Assembly: GCF_030345705.1 (NCBI RefSeq)
Contig: NZ_JAUASW010000001.1
Span: forward strand, 2,232,001 to 2,296,000
Length of the DNA: 64,000 bases
Direction: 5' to 3'
From: Pelomonas sp. SE-A7
GTDB taxonomy: Bacteria; Pseudomonadota; Gammaproteobacteria; Burkholderiales; Burkholderiaceae_C
Shown here: in pieces, positions 26,682 through 34,498 of the stretch
How the letters are laid out: the number at the start of each line of letters is the position of its first letter
Numbering within the stretch: the first letter of the stretch is position 1
Made by a program: the position numbers and the translations under genes
The notes under the pieces: generated by a model
What the model was told of the DNA's origin: nothing
Seen by the model: only the letters and a program-made list of their open reading frames with translations
The model's database searches: none

Positions 26682-26792
26682 GAATGGATTCCTGAGTAGA
26701 AGACGGCTTCAGCCGTCGATGGCCGCGATTGTCCCTCGAAACGGCCAGGCCTTCCGAGACCCCAGGCAGTTGAGGGCCAATCCGCAAATGAA

Positions 26793-26816
26793 AAGGCCGC
26801 TCCGGAGAGCGGCCTT
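26793..26816 (-). terminator. intrinsic terminator after rpsI
   Basis: AAGGCCGCTC and GAGCGGCCTT pair perfectly around CGGA, with TTTT following on the minus strand. It ends the rplM-rpsI transcript. Confidence 0.88.
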
Positions 26817-26858
26817 CTTGCGTGCAAGCCAGCCCAGGGCCGGCTTGCGAAGCATCGA

Positions 26859-27251
26859 TCAGCGCTTGCTGAATTGCTTGCGGCGACGTGCACCGTGCAG
26901 ACCGACCTTCTTACGCTCGACTTCACGCGCATCACGCGTGACGAAGCCAGCGCGGCTCAGTTCGGGCTTCAGGGCTGCGTCGTAGTCGATCAGAGCGCGG
27001 GTGATACCCAGGCGGATCGCGCCGGCTTGACCCGACTCGCCACCACCGTGGACGTTGACCTTGATGTCGAAGGCTTCGACATTGTTGGTCAGCATCAGCG
27101 CTTGGCGGGCGACCATGATCGAGGTCTGACGGCCGAAATACTGCTCGACCGACTTGCCGTTGATGATGATTTGGCCCGTGCCCTTCTTGATGAAGACGCG
27201 AGCAACCGACGACTTGCGACGGCCGGTGCCGTAGTTCCAGTTTCCGATCAT
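26859..27251 (-). CDS. rpsI: 30S ribosomal protein S9
   Basis: A 130-residue ribosomal protein of the small subunit head, whose basic C-terminal tail (GARRRKQFSKR) reaches the P-site tRNA. NYGTGRRKSSVARVF and GQAGAIRLGITRALI are family signatures. The start at 27251 is preferred to the ATG three bases earlier because it gives the usual MIGNWNYGTG; GGAG lies eight bases upstream. It follows rplM by nine bases. Confidence 0.98.
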   Translation of the reverse strand: MIGNWNYGTGRRKSSVARVFIKKGTGQIIINGKSVEQYFGRQTSIMVARQALMLTNNVEAFDIKVNVHGGGESGQAGAIRLGITRALIDYDAALKPELSRAGFVTRDAREVERKKVGLHGARRRKQFSKR

Positions 27252-27260
27252 CACCGCTCC

Positions 27261-27689
27261 TTAGATTTCCAGAGCCTTGGGCTGCTGAGCGGTGTGCGGG
27301 TGCGTGGCACCGGCGTAGACCTTCAGCTTCTTCACCATGGCGTAGCCCAGCGGGCCCTTGGGCAGCATGCCCTTGACGGCCTTCTCCAGGGCACGGCCCG
27401 GATGCTTGGCTTGCATGTCCTTGAACTTGGTGGCGTAGATGCCGCCCGGGAAGCCCGAGTGACGGTAGTACACCTTGTCCGTGGCCTTGTTGCCCGTGAC
27501 ACGCAGCTTGTCGGCGTTGATGATGACGATGAAATCACCGGTGTCGACGTGAGGCGTGTAAATGGCCTTGTGCTTGCCGCGCAAACGGAGTGCCACTTCG
27601 CTGGCAACACGTCCGAGCACCTTGTCGGTGGCGTCAATCACAAACCACTCGTGCGTCACTTCGGCCGGCTTGGCGCTGAAGGTCTTCAT
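27261..27689 (-). CDS. rplM: 50S ribosomal protein L13
   Basis: A 142-residue early-assembly protein of the large subunit. Signatures are WFVIDATDKVLGRVAS, KYTPHVDTGDFIVIINADK-like residues, YYRHSGFPGGI and MLPKGPLGYAMVKKLKVYAG. The start at 27689 fits the universal N-terminus; the frame is open upstream but that is leader. A long 5' untranslated region precedes it (see the separate entry). Confidence 0.98.
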   Translation of the reverse strand: MKTFSAKPAEVTHEWFVIDATDKVLGRVASEVALRLRGKHKAIYTPHVDTGDFIVIINADKLRVTGNKATDKVYYRHSGFPGGIYATKFKDMQAKHPGRALEKAVKGMLPKGPLGYAMVKKLKVYAGATHPHTAQQPKALEI

Positions 27690-27889
27690 GAGGATCTTTC
27701 GATAGTCGTTCCCGAATTCGGGGACGACGATGAGATGGCTGAACTTCGCATTCATGCCCCTGAATCGGTGCCGCTTCTTGGGAAGGAAGCCCTTCCGGCG
27801 CGACCTCTCATGCCAGGGCAGGAAGCCATTTCCCCGCAGCCAAGTCGAGGAAAGCCCGCGAGTGTACCAGAGCCTAGTGAAATCCCCAA
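27690..27889 (-). promoter_or_regulatory. rplM-rpsI promoter and long structured leader
   Basis: On the minus strand TTGGGG (27889-27884), 17 bases and an extended -10 TGGTACACT (TACACT at 27866-27861) predict a start near 27854, giving a leader of about 165 bases. A near-perfect 24-base dyad (27705-27728; arms GTCGTTCCCGAA and TTCGGGGACGAC) lies 16 bases before the rplM start. In E. coli L13 represses its own mRNA through its leader; the same is inferred here. Confidence 0.5.
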
Positions 27890-27966
27890 AGCATCCGGAG
27901 GCCCCTGGGCCGGGGGCCTCTTCCAGCCCCGGGGTAGCATGGCTGCCACGCCCGCCGGACCCCGCC

Positions 27967-28677
27967 ATGACCCAGCCTCCCGAGCAAGACGGCAAGGACA
28001 GCCCGCAGCCCTGGCACCAGGCTGTGCTGCGCCGCTGGGCGGACTGGGTGCCGATCCGCTCACTGGCTCGGCGCCACCGCAAGCGCATCAAGGACCACCT
28101 GCTGGCCCTGGGCGAGCGCGACCGCTACCTGCGATTCGGCTACCCCGCCACCGACGAACAGGTCACCAAGTACGCCTTGGGCCTGGACTTCGACCGCGAC
28201 GAGGTGCTGGGCATCTTCAACCGCAAGCTGGAACTGGTGGCCATGGCCCACCTGGCTTATGAGCCGCTACCGCAGCGCATAGGCAAGCCGGCCATGGCTG
28301 AGTTCGGCGTCTCGGTGGCCGAGAAGGCGCGCGGCCGTGGCTTCGGCGCCCGGCTGTTCGAACATGCCGCCCTGCACGCCCGCAACCGCGGCATCGAGAC
28401 CTTGTTCATCCATGCCCTGAGCGAGAACGCGCCCATGTTAAAGATTGCCCGATCAGCGGGCGCCACGGTCGAGCGGGACGGCTCCGAGTCCGAAGCCTGG
28501 CTGAGACTGCCGCCGGACACGGTTGCCTCCCATGTCGGCGAGGCGTTGGAGCGACACCTGGCCGAGGTCGATTTCACGCTCAAGCGACATGTGCGCACCC
28601 TTCACGCCATCATCGACGGCGTCGCGGAAGTCACACAGCACCTCGGAGACGGGGGCGGCAAGGGCCCCAAGCCCTGA
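27967..28677 (+). CDS. GNAT family N-acetyltransferase
   Basis: A 236-residue cytoplasmic acetyltransferase. The GNAT core is about residues 30-180; the acetyl-CoA loop is VAEKARGRGFGARLFEHA (Q/R-x-x-G-x-G type), followed by ARNRGIETLFIHALSEN. A C-terminal helix-rich extension (about 180-236) is unusual and carries a histidine/leucine-rich segment. Substrate unknown. It is divergent from the ribosomal operon. The ATG at 27967 is chosen because the frame upstream runs through the rplM leader and promoter. Confidence 0.85.
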   Translation: MTQPPEQDGKDSPQPWHQAVLRRWADWVPIRSLARRHRKRIKDHLLALGERDRYLRFGYPATDEQVTKYALGLDFDRDEVLGIFNRKLELVAMAHLAYEPLPQRIGKPAMAEFGVSVAEKARGRGFGARLFEHAALHARNRGIETLFIHALSENAPMLKIARSAGATVERDGSESEAWLRLPPDTVASHVGEALERHLAEVDFTLKRHVRTLHAIIDGVAEVTQHLGDGGGKGPKP

Positions 28678-28695
28678 GGCGGACCGGGGCCCGGA

Positions 28696-28718
28696 CTACC
28701 CCCTTCCTAGGCGGGTAG
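28696..28718. promoter_or_regulatory. inverted repeat upstream of the DUF2726 gene
   Basis: CTACCC (28696-28701) and GGGTAG (28713-28718) form an inverted pair 17 bases apart, with CCTAGG between them. A possible -10 TACATT lies at 28748-28753. This could be a regulator site or part of a hairpin; there is no T run. Confidence 0.35.
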
Positions 28719-28818
28719 GCCCGTAGTGATTTGTTGCAAATATCCGCTACATTCGCCCGATAAGCGCCGTTTTGCCGGCGCAATTCGGCCTTTCAAGGCC
28801 TCAGGGACCGCGAGGGAT

Positions 28819-29637
28819 ATGTCGGCCAACCTACCGTGGATCATTGCGCTGGTGTCGAGCTGCGGCCTGTTCGGCCTGGCTCTGCTCTGGGCTCTGCGCC
28901 GGCCGAACCGCTCTGCCAAACCCCTGCCCGCCGACTGGTCGCTGACCGCGCGGCCGGTCTTCAGCACCGATGAACGCCGCGTCTACCGGCTGCTGAAGGA
29001 AGCGCTGCCGCACCACGTCATCCTGTCCAAGCTGCCCCTGGTCCGCTTCTGCCAGCCGACCGAGGCCAAGGAAGTGCGCTACTGGTTCGACCTGCTGGGC
29101 TCGATTCATGTCACCTTCGCGATCTGCAGCCCGAACGGTCGAGTGCTGGCCGCCATCGACCTGGATACCGAGCGCAGCGTCTCGGGCCGCAACCTGCAGA
29201 TCAAGCAGTCGGTGCTCAGCGCCTGCCGCGTGCGCTACCTGCGCTGCCCGATAGACAACCTGCCCAGCGCCGCCGAGTTGCAGTTGCTGGTGCCGTTCAC
29301 GAACACCAGCAACGCCCGTGGGCCACAGGCTGCGCCCTTGCTGCGTCCAGCCGTAGGCCGCTCCAGCGAAGGCCAGCGCGCCGCCCGAGAGCACAGCCTC
29401 TGGCAGGACTCGGCGATGTTCAGCGACTCGTTCTTCGCTCCTGACAGTCGTTTCGACTCGCTGACCGGCACCGCTCCCGCCACCCGCAATCCTGAGCCGG
29501 TGGCGACCAGCTTCCGCAACACCACACCGTTCGCCGAACCGCTGGGTGGCAATGCGCAGTTCCCTGACGAGGCGCCGAACGACATCGTCGGCGTGGTCGT
29601 CGACACGCCGCGCTACGGCGCCGGCACGCCCCGCTGA
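28819..29637 (+). CDS. DUF2726 domain membrane protein
   Basis: A 272-residue protein. There is one N-terminal transmembrane helix (about 7-27, WIIALVSSCGLFGLALLWAL), then a DUF2726 domain (about 45-165) with DERRVYRLLKEALPHHVIL, VTFAICSPNG, IDLDTERS and a final CRVRYLRCPIDNLPS. The C-terminal 100 residues are low-complexity and probably disordered. DUF2726 has a restriction-endonuclease-like fold in some predictions but no function is established. It is followed by a perfect hairpin and srkA. Confidence 0.75.
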   Translation: MSANLPWIIALVSSCGLFGLALLWALRRPNRSAKPLPADWSLTARPVFSTDERRVYRLLKEALPHHVILSKLPLVRFCQPTEAKEVRYWFDLLGSIHVTFAICSPNGRVLAAIDLDTERSVSGRNLQIKQSVLSACRVRYLRCPIDNLPSAAELQLLVPFTNTSNARGPQAAPLLRPAVGRSSEGQRAAREHSLWQDSAMFSDSFFAPDSRFDSLTGTAPATRNPEPVATSFRNTTPFAEPLGGNAQFPDEAPNDIVGVVVDTPRYGAGTPR

Positions 29638-29665
29638 GCCCCGCGCTGGCTCGATAATCCGCCAC

Positions 29666-29688
29666 ACGGCGCCCCGGTCGGGCGCCGT
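29666..29688 (+). terminator. hairpin between the DUF2726 gene and srkA
   Basis: ACGGCGCCC and GGGCGCCGT form a perfect 9-bp stem with a five-base loop, followed by TGTCATTTG. The U-tract is weak, so it may be a poor terminator or part of the srkA leader. Confidence 0.5.
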
Positions 29689-29709
29689 TGTCATTTGCAG
29701 CCCCTTCCC

Positions 29710-30747
29710 ATGAGCCAAGACCCAGACACCAGCTTCGGCAGCCTGACCCCCGAGTTCATGCTCGATGCGCTGGAAGAGGCCGGCCTGCACGGCGATGGCC
29801 GTCTGCTGCAGCTGAATTCCTACGAGAACCGGGTGCTGCAGGTGCACCTGGAAGATGGCCGCGTGGCCGTGGCCAAGTTCTACCGGCCCGGTCGCTGGAG
29901 CGACGCCCAGATCCTTGAGGAACACGCCTTTGCCGCGGAGCTGGCCGAGGCCGAGGTGCCTGTCGCCGCGCCCTGGCAGTTGGGCGATTCCACCCTGCGC
30001 CACTTCAAGGGCCAGCGATTTGCCGTCACGCCACGCCAGGGTGGCCGCGCCCCCGAACTGGAGGATCCCGAAGTCCTGAGCTGGATAGGCCGCTACCTGG
30101 CGCGCATCCACACCGTTGGCCGTGCTCGCCCGTTTGACACGCGACTGCGTTGGGACAGTGCCGAGCCCGGCCGCACCGCGCACCGCTGGCTGATCGAACA
30201 TGAATCGCTGCCGCCTGAGCTGCTTGCCGGCTGGAACGATGTGACCCTGCGCTGCCTGGATCGCATAGACCAGGCCTTCGCCGCCGTACCCGATCTGCGC
30301 ACCCAGCGCCTGCACGGCGACTGCCATCCCGGCAACATCCTCTGGACGCCGGACAAGGGCCCGCATTTCGTCGACCTGGACGACGCCGTCATGGGCCCGG
30401 CCGTGCAGGACCTCTGGATGCTGCTGTCCGGCGACGCACTGAGCATGCGCCGCCAGCTGGAATGCGTGCTGGAAGGCTACGAGGAGATGGCCGAATTCGA
30501 CCGCCGCGAGCTGGCCTTGATCGAACCGCTGCGCACGCTGCGCATGATCCACCACAGCGCCTGGCTGGCCCGGCGCTGGGGCGACCCGGCCTTTCCGCTG
30601 GCCTTCCCCTGGTTCGGCACGCCGAACTACTGGAGCGACCAGACGGTCAAGCTGCGTGAGCAGCTGGAGGCGATGGAGCCCACAGACCTCGAGCCCTCAA
30701 CGTCGCCGACCGACGACGAAGAGGACTACAAGTTCTGGGATATGTGA
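29710..30747 (+). CDS. srkA: stress response serine/threonine kinase
   Basis: A 345-residue protein kinase of the YihE/SrkA family (choline-kinase fold) that counteracts stress-induced cell death in E. coli. Visible features are the ATP loop region LNSYENRVLQVHLEDG, VAVAKFYRPGRWS with the phosphate lysine, the catalytic LHGDCHPGNILW and the metal site VDLDDAVMGPAVQDLW. The C-terminus is acidic (SPTDDEEDYKFWDM). The start codon is ATG at 29710. Confidence 0.92.
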   Translation: MSQDPDTSFGSLTPEFMLDALEEAGLHGDGRLLQLNSYENRVLQVHLEDGRVAVAKFYRPGRWSDAQILEEHAFAAELAEAEVPVAAPWQLGDSTLRHFKGQRFAVTPRQGGRAPELEDPEVLSWIGRYLARIHTVGRARPFDTRLRWDSAEPGRTAHRWLIEHESLPPELLAGWNDVTLRCLDRIDQAFAAVPDLRTQRLHGDCHPGNILWTPDKGPHFVDLDDAVMGPAVQDLWMLLSGDALSMRRQLECVLEGYEEMAEFDRRELALIEPLRTLRMIHHSAWLARRWGDPAFPLAFPWFGTPNYWSDQTVKLREQLEAMEPTDLEPSTSPTDDEEDYKFWDM

Positions 30748-30757
30748 AGGCGGATGC

Positions 30758-32644
30758 TCAGCCCAGCAGCATCGCATTGACCCGGCGGACATAGGCCGCC
30801 GGATCTTCCAGGTGGCCGCCTTCGGCCAGCACGGCCTGGTCGAACAGCACCTGAGCCAGGTCGTCGAAGCGCTCGCCTGCGCTATCGAGCCTCTTGACCA
30901 GCGCGTGTTCGGCGTTGATCTCCAGCGTCGGCAATGACGCAGGAGCAGCCTGGCCGGCCTGCTTGAGCAGGCGCGCCAGATGGCCCGACATGTCGCCTTC
31001 CTCGACCACGATGCAGGCCGGCGAATCGACCAGGCGCGTAGTCACGCGCACATCCTTGGCGCGGCTGGCCAGCGAGGCCTTGAGCTTCTCCAGCAGCGGC
31101 TTGAAGGCCTCGGCGGCTTCCTCGGCCTTCTTCTTCTCGTCCTCGTCCTGCAGCTTGCCCAGGTCGACCGCGCCCTTCGCAACCGACTGCAAAGGCTTGC
31201 CCTCGAACTCATAGAGGTGCGAGAGCATCCACTCGTCGACCCGGTCGACCAGCAGCAGCACCTCGATGCCCTTCTTGCGGAAGATCTCCAGCTGCGGGCT
31301 GTTCTTGGCGGCGGCCAGGGTGTCGGCCGTGATGTAGAAGATGGCCTCCTGGCCTTCCTTCATGCGCTTGAGGTAGTCGGCCAGCGACACACCTTCGTCC
31401 GCCTCGGTCGAGGCGAAGCGGAACAGCTTGGCCAGCCGCTCCTGGTTGGCATGGTCCTCGCCGATGCCTTCCTTCAGCACCTGGCCGAAGTCCTTCCAGA
31501 AGGCGGCGTACTTGTCGCGCTCGGCCTGGTCCTCGCTATCGGCCAGCGACTCCAGCATGGACAGCACGCGCTTGGTCGAGCCTTCGCGGATCGCCTTCAC
31601 GTCGCGGCTCTCCTGCAAGAGCTCGCGCGAGACGTTGAGCGGCAGGTCGGCCGAGTCGATCACGCCCTTGACGAAGCGCAGGTAGACCGGCATCAGGGCC
31701 TCGGCGTCGTCCATGATGAAGACGCGCTTGACGTAGAGCTTGACGCCGCCGCGCTTGTCGCGGTTCCACAGGTCGAACGGCGCCTTCTTGGGGATGTAGA
31801 GCAGCTGCGTGTACTCGCTGCGGCCTTCGACGCGGTTGTGCGTGTAGGCCAACGGCGCTTCGCTGTCGTAGGAGATCTGCTTGTAGAAGTCCTCGTACTG
31901 TTCCTGCGTGACCTCGCTCTTGCTGCGAGTCCACAGGGCCGAGGCCTTGTTGACGCTCTCCCATTCGTCGGTCAGTTCCTGCTCCGACTTCTCCGGGTCC
32001 CAGTGCTCCTTGCGCATCAGGATGGGCAGGGAGATATGGTCCGAATACTTGCTGATCACCGACTTCAGGCGCCAGGTCTTGAGGAACTCCTCCTCGCCTT
32101 CGCGCAGGTGCAGGATCACGTCGGTGCCGCGGCCCGGCTTGTCGATGGCTTCGACCTCGAAGTCCCCCGTGCCCTCGGAGCTCCAGCGCACGCCCTGGTC
32201 GCTGGAGAGGCCGGCGCGGCGCGATTCCACGGTGATGCGGTCCGCCACGATGAACCCGGAATAGAAGCCCACGCCGAACTGGCCGATCAGGTTGGCATCC
32301 TTCTTCTGATCACCCTCCAGCTTGGCCATGAACTCGCGCGTGCCGCTCTTGGCGATGGTGCCGAGGTGGGCGATGGCCTCGTCGGCGCTCATGCCGATGC
32401 CGTTGTCGCTGATGGTGACCGTGCGCTTCTCGGCATCGAACGAGACCCTCACTTCGAGATTGGGCTGCTCCTCGAACAGCGCAGCGTTGTCCAGCGCCTC
32501 GAAGCGCAGCTTGTCGCAGGCATCGGAGGCATTGGAGACCAGCTCGCGCAGGAAGATCTCCTTGTTGGAGTACAGCGAATGCGTGACCAAGTGCAGGATC
32601 TGCTTGACCTCGGCCTGGAAGGAATGGGTTTGCTTCGTGCTCAT
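30758..32644 (-). CDS. htpG: molecular chaperone HtpG (Hsp90)
   Basis: A 628-residue bacterial Hsp90 dimer. The N-terminal GHKL ATPase domain has FLRELVSNASDACDKLR, ISDNGIGM and GQFGVGFYSGF. The middle domain carries the catalytic-arginine region near LNVSRELLQESRDVK, and the C-terminal dimerisation domain ends in FDQAVLAEGG. The start is ATG at 32644 (MSTKQTHSFQ); the open frame seven codons upstream is not needed. It converges on srkA with about ten bases between the stops. Confidence 0.97.
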   Translation of the reverse strand: MSTKQTHSFQAEVKQILHLVTHSLYSNKEIFLRELVSNASDACDKLRFEALDNAALFEEQPNLEVRVSFDAEKRTVTISDNGIGMSADEAIAHLGTIAKSGTREFMAKLEGDQKKDANLIGQFGVGFYSGFIVADRITVESRRAGLSSDQGVRWSSEGTGDFEVEAIDKPGRGTDVILHLREGEEEFLKTWRLKSVISKYSDHISLPILMRKEHWDPEKSEQELTDEWESVNKASALWTRSKSEVTQEQYEDFYKQISYDSEAPLAYTHNRVEGRSEYTQLLYIPKKAPFDLWNRDKRGGVKLYVKRVFIMDDAEALMPVYLRFVKGVIDSADLPLNVSRELLQESRDVKAIREGSTKRVLSMLESLADSEDQAERDKYAAFWKDFGQVLKEGIGEDHANQERLAKLFRFASTEADEGVSLADYLKRMKEGQEAIFYITADTLAAAKNSPQLEIFRKKGIEVLLLVDRVDEWMLSHLYEFEGKPLQSVAKGAVDLGKLQDEDEKKKAEEAAEAFKPLLEKLKASLASRAKDVRVTTRLVDSPACIVVEEGDMSGHLARLLKQAGQAAPASLPTLEINAEHALVKRLDSAGERFDDLAQVLFDQAVLAEGGHLEDPAAYVRRVNAMLLG

Positions 32645-32736
32645 GGCGATTTCTTCGGTTCTCAAAAGGCGGCAGCGCCGCCAGCGCCCAGCCAGCTGGG
32701 GGCGCCGCGGCGCGCTTCAAGAGGGGGGCTATTCTG

Positions 32737-33048
32737 TCAGTACGACAGCGTGTGCTTGGGAATGTCGATCCGCAGCAGAGCCTTGCTGAGCGCGCCGCTG
32801 GCGGCACGGGCGTAGTCCAGCGCAAAGGCCGCGTCCTGGAAGCCCTCGAGCCCGGCGGCGGCGGCCACGCTCAGGATCTTGTCGGCCACCAGCACCTTGC
32901 CCGAGCCTCGCATGGGCTCGCAGCCAAGGCGCACGAACTGCTCGTCCAGCCATTGCCGCGAGGCCTCGAAGGACAGCACCTCGGAGGCATCGACTGCCAG
33001 GTCGATCTCCTTGCCGGGGCCGAAGACGAGCTTGACTTCCTTGCGCAT
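32737..33048 (-). CDS. small protein of unknown function downstream of DAHP synthase
   Basis: A 103-residue soluble protein with a basic N-terminus (MRKEVKLVFGPGKEIDL), one cysteine and an alanine-rich helical C-terminal half. No domain is recognised. It follows the DAHP synthase by 39 bases on the same strand with no terminator between, so it is probably cotranscribed and shares the phenylalanine attenuator. A role linked to aromatic biosynthesis is a guess from position only. Confidence 0.7.
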   Translation of the reverse strand: MRKEVKLVFGPGKEIDLAVDASEVLSFEASRQWLDEQFVRLGCEPMRGSGKVLVADKILSVAAAAGLEGFQDAAFALDYARAASGALSKALLRIDIPKHTLSY

Positions 33049-33087
33049 CGCGGAGGTCCTGGTTCTGGTTGCGACCGGTGGATTGTC

Positions 33088-34218
33088 TCAGTTCGGTCGG
33101 CGCAGGCGGCGCGCCTTCACGGCCTCGCTCAGGCAGGCCAGCACCTCGGTGGAGTCGCCCCAGCCAATGCAGGCGTCGGTAATGCTCTTGCCGTATTCCA
33201 GCTGGGCCGGATCGTCCTTGCCAGGGCTGAACTTCTGGGCCCCGTCGTTCAGATGGCTCTCGACCATCACGCCGAAGATCTGCCGGCTGCCAGCCTTCAG
33301 CTGATCGCCGATATCGCGCGCCACCTCGATCTGGCGCAGGTGCTGCTTGCTGCTGTTGGCATGCGAGCAGTCGACCATCAGCGTGGTCTCCAGCTTGGAA
33401 GCCGCCAGATCCTTGCAGGCGAGGTCCACGCTGGCGGCGTCGTAGTTGGGCGCCTTGCCGCCGCGCAGGATGACATGGCAATCCTTGTTGCCCTTGGTCT
33501 CGACGATGGCGACCTGGCCGTTCTTGTGGACCGACAGGAAATGGTGCGGCCGCGCCGCCGCCTGGATCGCATCGGTGGCGATCTTGATGTTGCCGTCCGT
33601 GCCGTTCTTGAAACCTATGGGCGCCGACAGGCCCGAGGCCAGTTCGCGGTGCACCTGGCTCTCGGTCGTGCGTGCACCAATGGCGCCCCAGGCGATCAAG
33701 TCGCCTATGTACTGGGGCGAGATCACGTCCAGGAACTCGCTGCCGGCCGGCATGCCCAGCCGGTTGATCTCCAGCAGCAGCTGGCGGGCGATGCGCAGGC
33801 CTTCGTCGATGCGGTAGCTCTCGTCCAGGTAGGGGTCGTTGATCAGGCCCTTCCAGCCGACCGTGGTGCGCGGCTTCTCGAAGTAGACCCGCATCACGAT
33901 TTCCAGCGTGTCGGCGTACTTCTCGCGCTCGGCCTTCAAGCGCCGGGCGTACTCCAGGGCGGCGGCCGGGTCGTGGATGGAACAGGGGCCGATCACCACA
34001 AGCAGGCGGTCGTCCTGGCCTTGCATGATGTCGCGGATCTTCTGGCGGGTGCCGGCGATCAGCTGTTCCATCGGCGTATTGGCGATAGGGAAGAAGCGGA
34101 TCAGGTGCTCGGGCGGCGGCAGCGGCGTGACGTCGCGGATGCGCTGGTCGTCGGTCTGGCTGGTCTTGTCCTGGGGGGAGTACCAGCGGTCGGCCTGGGT
34201 CGTCGTCTTGGCGTTCAT
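33088..34218 (-). CDS. aroG: 3-deoxy-7-phosphoheptulonate (DAHP) synthase, class I
   Basis: A 376-residue enzyme condensing phosphoenolpyruvate and erythrose-4-phosphate, the entry to the shikimate pathway. Family motifs are LLVVIGPCSIHDPAAALEYA, RVYFEKPRTTVGWKGLINDP, the metal/PEP segments IGARTTESQVHRELASG and GFKNGTDGN, and VDCSHANSSKQH. The length and N-terminus match the AroF/AroG/AroH type with Phe/Tyr/Trp feedback; which amino acid inhibits the enzyme is not readable. The leader upstream is phenylalanine-rich, pointing to Phe. The ATG at 34218 is chosen since the upstream frame crosses the attenuator. Confidence 0.96.
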   Translation of the reverse strand: MNAKTTTQADRWYSPQDKTSQTDDQRIRDVTPLPPPEHLIRFFPIANTPMEQLIAGTRQKIRDIMQGQDDRLLVVIGPCSIHDPAAALEYARRLKAEREKYADTLEIVMRVYFEKPRTTVGWKGLINDPYLDESYRIDEGLRIARQLLLEINRLGMPAGSEFLDVISPQYIGDLIAWGAIGARTTESQVHRELASGLSAPIGFKNGTDGNIKIATDAIQAAARPHHFLSVHKNGQVAIVETKGNKDCHVILRGGKAPNYDAASVDLACKDLAASKLETTLMVDCSHANSSKQHLRQIEVARDIGDQLKAGSRQIFGVMVESHLNDGAQKFSPGKDDPAQLEYGKSITDACIGWGDSTEVLACLSEAVKARRLRRPN

Positions 34219-34277
34219 GGACTTGCTTCTTTCCGTGCTGAGACTGGGAGGGGGCCACCGGCCTTGCCGCGGCGAAA

Positions 34278-34309
34278 AAAAACCGCCGGGCTTGGGACCC
34301 GGCGGTTTT
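34278..34309 (-). terminator. attenuator terminator of the aroG leader
   Basis: On the minus strand CCGCCGGG (34305-34298) pairs perfectly with CCCGGCGG (34290-34283) around a seven-base loop and is followed by eight T (34282-34275). It lies between the leader peptide and aroG, 60 bases before the aroG start, so it can only act on aroG expression. Confidence 0.88.
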
Positions 34310-34343
34310 GGGAGATTCGGTCTGCTGTCGTTTCGCTGCTTGC

Positions 34344-34424
34344 TTACGCGCTTGCCTCTCCGCCGCCGGTGCGGTGCGAGAACCAAAAAAACGTAAAGAA
34401 GAAGCAGGACTTCAACGAAGGCAT
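34344..34424 (-). CDS. phenylalanine-rich leader peptide
   Basis: A 26-codon frame from ATG (34424-34422) to TAA (34346-34344). Residues 8-15 read FFFTFFWF: six Phe and one Trp codon in eight. Downstream, CCGGCGG (34369-34363, inside the peptide's coding region) is complementary to CCGCCGG of the terminator's first arm, which allows an antiterminator. If the ribosome stalls at Phe codons this segment is free and aroG is transcribed; if it reads to the stop, the terminator forms. There is no clear ribosome site, but an extended -10 TGCTACATT ends seven bases before the ATG, so a leaderless transcript is possible. Confidence 0.8.
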   Translation of the reverse strand: MPSLKSCFFFTFFWFSHRTGGGEASA

Positions 34425-34431
34425 GGCGGCG

Positions 34432-34458
34432 AATGTAGCACGCAGATCCTTACGACAA
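34432..34458 (-). promoter_or_regulatory. candidate promoter of the aroG leader transcript
   Basis: On the minus strand TTGTCG (34458-34453), a 15-base spacer and an extended -10 (TG, then TACATT at 34437-34432). The short spacer is offset by the TG extension. The start would fall at or within a base or two of the leader ATG. Confidence 0.5.
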
Positions 34459-34498
34459 GCCTTCATCGCTGGGCAAGCCTGGCTTGTGATCCAGGTCC

